Source: an uncultured Gammaproteobacteria bacterium (GTDB lineage Bacteria > Pseudomonadota > Gammaproteobacteria > Steroidobacterales > JABDMI01). From it: a stretch of DNA of 7,056 nucleotides. A program made the position numbers and the translations under genes. The DNA lies in the NCBI GenBank assembly GCA_938039225.1, contig CALHVH010000089.1, positions 1-7,056 of the forward strand, given 5' to 3'. The notes under the pieces were generated by a model. That model saw nothing but the letters and a program-made list of their open reading frames with translations, was not told the DNA's origin and did no database searches. Below are positions 5,384 through 7,056 of this stretch, one piece after another. The first letter of the stretch is position 1; each line of letters begins with the position of its first letter.

Positions 5384-6451
5384 TTAAGCAACAAGCTCAG
5401 TGTTTGTTTCAGATAAATTACACTCTAATGATTCAAACATTTCATGTACTAAACTCAGTTGAGATTCAATACACTTTGCCCTAACAATCTGTGCACGCGA
5501 TTTTTCTATTTCTATTTGGTATTGATCTACCAATTGCGCCGCGCTTTTACAGTACCAGCCGATATGCTTACGAGCTATACGTAAACCTTGCTGGTCGCCA
5601 TAAAATGAATACAGATCATTCAAATGGCTGCACATAATAGCACGCTGTTTCTGAATTGCTAGTGCTGGTAAAAGACTTTTATGTTCTAGGTAATGGGCAA
5701 TCTCATTAAAGATCCATGGTCTGCCTTGGGCAGCTCGGCCAATCATTAATCCGTCGGCTTGTGTGTGTTGTAAAACCTCTTCAGCCTTGATAGGGCAAGT
5801 CACGTCTCCATTGGCAAATACAGGTATGCTAAGTTGTTGTTTAATCGCACGAATCGTTTCGTACTCGGCTTCGCCCATATATTTATCTGCGCGAGTTCGG
5901 CCGTGAACTGCCAAAGCTTGTATGCCAGAATCTTCGGCGATACGTGCAATGGTCATGGCATTTTTATTCTCTCTATCCCAGCCGGTTCTTATCTTTAAAG
6001 TGACTGGAACGTTCACCGCTTGTACAGTAGCGTGTAGAATTTGCGCAACTAGCTCTTCATTTTGCATTAAAGCTGAGCCTGCCGCCTTGTTACAAACCTT
6101 CTTAGCAGGGCAGCCCATATTGATATCAATTATTTGAGCACCATGCTCTACATTTATCTGTGCCGCTTCTGCCATCATTTCGGCATCACCGCCAGCAATC
6201 TGCACAATTCGCGGTCCTGTTTCACCTGTGTGGTCCATGCGAAGCTTCGATTTACGGGTATGGTACAAAGACTTATCAGCGGTAAGCATCTCAGAGGCAG
6301 CGATTCCGGCACCATGCATTTTACATAACATGCGAAAAGGCCTATCGGTAACACCCGCCATTGGGGCTAAAGCTAAATTGTTGTCAAAGGTATACGGACC
6401 AATAGTAATTGGATGTATAAATTGATTAGCTTGGCTTATTTGATAGGGCAT
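5384..6451 (-). CDS. dusB: tRNA-dihydrouridine synthase B
   Basis: DusB reduces specific uridines of the tRNA D-loop to dihydrouridine using FMN and NADPH. This 355-aa product shows the TIM-barrel motifs in order: LAPMAGVTDRPFR (28-40), QIAGGDAEMMAEAA (84-97), IDINMGCPAKKV (108-119) with the catalytic Cys114, LKIRTGW (152-158) with Lys153, HGRTR (183-187), FANGDV (212-217) and MIGRAAQGRPWIF (236-248), followed by the helical tRNA-binding domain containing RIARKHIGWY (291-300). It is about 34 residues longer than E. coli DusB, through roughly ten extra N-terminal residues and a longer C-terminal tail. The frame opens at a TTG (6469); ATG 6451 is preferred although neither has a clear ribosome binding site. 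It follows the DUF3426 gene by 47 bp and precedes fis, the conserved dusB-fis pair. Confidence 0.96.
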   Translation of the reverse strand: MPYQISQANQFIHPITIGPYTFDNNLALAPMAGVTDRPFRMLCKMHGAGIAASEMLTADKSLYHTRKSKLRMDHTGETGPRIVQIAGGDAEMMAEAAQINVEHGAQIIDINMGCPAKKVCNKAAGSALMQNEELVAQILHATVQAVNVPVTLKIRTGWDRENKNAMTIARIAEDSGIQALAVHGRTRADKYMGEAEYETIRAIKQQLSIPVFANGDVTCPIKAEEVLQHTQADGLMIGRAAQGRPWIFNEIAHYLEHKSLLPALAIQKQRAIMCSHLNDLYSFYGDQQGLRIARKHIGWYCKSAAQLVDQYQIEIEKSRAQIVRAKCIESQLSLVHEMFESLECNLSETNTELVA

Positions 6452-6487
6452 ACAAGAATTAAACGGCAAGAAGTGAAATGCCGCGTA

Positions 6488-6493
6488 ATTATA
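6488..6493 (-). promoter_or_regulatory. Possible -10 element upstream of dusB
   Basis: TATAAT on the minus strand lies just after the DUF3426 stop codon and 36 bp before the chosen dusB start. No good -35 hexamer stands at the right distance. A short hairpin, CGGCA (6483-6479) with TGCCG (6468-6464), lies between it and the start codon. It is a weak candidate for a dusB-fis promoter. Confidence 0.25.
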
Positions 6494-6498
6494 CAGAC

Positions 6499-7056
6499 TT
6501 ATTCCGTTTTTTCTTTACAACGAATGACTTCGCCACGGGGTAAACAGACATTCACATTAAAATCTAAAGCCTGTGAACCGGGATCTTCAATCACCACACG
6601 CACTTCAATGCGTCCACGGGCCGATAGCATGTTGTTGTCTTTAAAGTCTTCAGGAGAATAGTCTTGCACGCTTAAGTCTCTGTAAGCGATGCGTTCGCGC
6701 CAGCGATCAAATAAACTTAAACGAATAACGGGAAAAACTTGTGCATGATTTGCGGTATTGCTTAAGTTAAAACTAGCCACCAATTGATCGGGATTTAATG
6801 GGTTGAGTGACACACTGCTGGCATTAATCGAATACGCATCTAAATTCCAGTTGGGCTCAAGCGGTAAGTTTAGTTTTGCATACAGTTTTTGAATGGGTTC
6901 GCCAAAACTTGGATGAATAGCCAGTTCGCTTCGTTGTTGATGTATATATTGCGTAATCAGAGTAGCAATCGCTAATAGACTGAGAACAATCCATTTCCAA
7001 TTGCCTTTTGATTGTTTGCCTGCTTGTAAATTACTGAGCTCCTCTACACCCATAGG
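6499..7056 (-). CDS. DUF3426 membrane protein, N-terminus off window
   Basis: This is the C-terminal 185 codons of a protein whose frame stays open to the right edge; the ATG at 7053 is preceded by an in-frame Pro codon and is probably internal. Counting from that Met, a single membrane helix spans about 20-37 (KWIVLSLLAIATLITQYI), followed by an extracytoplasmic beta-rich domain: NLSNTANHAQVFPVIRLSLF (96-115), then DRWRERIAYRDLSVQDYSPEDF (116-137) and RIEVRVVIEDPG (148-159) ahead of a final strand. This pattern fits DUF3426. Family members usually begin with a CxxC zinc-ribbon (MJ0042) of unknown role, which would lie outside the window. Its place directly before dusB is the conserved location in pseudomonads, usually after prmA. 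The function is not established; the family call rests on motif pattern and context. Confidence 0.8.
   Translation of the reverse strand, partial: PMGVEELSNLQAGKQSKGNWKWIVLSLLAIATLITQYIHQQRSELAIHPSFGEPIQKLYAKLNLPLEPNWNLDAYSINASSVSLNPLNPDQLVASFNLSNTANHAQVFPVIRLSLFDRWRERIAYRDLSVQDYSPEDFKDNNMLSARGRIEVRVVIEDPGSQALDFNVNVCLPRGEVIRCKEKTE

Overview
The window looks like a moderately AT-rich gammaproteobacterial chromosome segment. The main clue is the minus-strand order DUF3426 protein - dusB - fis - purH - purD. From general knowledge, dusB-fis linkage is typical of gamma- and betaproteobacteria, and fis followed by purH and then purD is the arrangement I associate with Pseudomonas-like gammaproteobacteria. 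The genus cannot be fixed from this sequence alone.

Left part, plus strand (1-1746): a terminator of an off-window gene (4-37) is followed by a REP/BIME-like element of two facing GATGGGCA hairpins inside a perfect 16-bp inverted repeat (51-126). An unrecognised helical protein (144-764) starts 17 bp after the repeat. A TauE/SafE-family membrane permease (805-1590) follows 40 bp later and is probably co-transcribed. After a 156-bp spacer without a recognisable gene, a perfect 12-bp-stem hairpin (1747-1775), flanked by A6 and T6, can terminate transcription from both sides and separates this unit from the convergent purine genes.

Right part, minus strand (7056 down to 1800): a DUF3426 membrane protein enters from the right edge, truncated by the window. 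It is followed by dusB (tRNA-dihydrouridine synthase), fis (nucleoid protein), purH (last two steps of IMP synthesis) and purD (second step of the same pathway). dusB and fis probably form one unit, ended by a hairpin terminator at 4861-4902. purH has its own promoter-like sequence and a good ribosome binding site. purD follows purH after a 131-bp spacer holding a strong hairpin without a U-tract and a possible 9-codon reading frame. The ATP-grasp ligase PurD and the bifunctional PurH are both complete with their key motifs.

Most of the window is ordinary housekeeping content, and I see no convincing undescribed multi-gene system. The points most worth a second look are the BIME-like repeat abutting a start codon, the unrecognised 206-aa protein, and the structured purH-purD spacer. 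For purD, fis and dusB the longest open frames start at GTG, TTG and TTG respectively; I chose internal ATG starts and say why in each entry.
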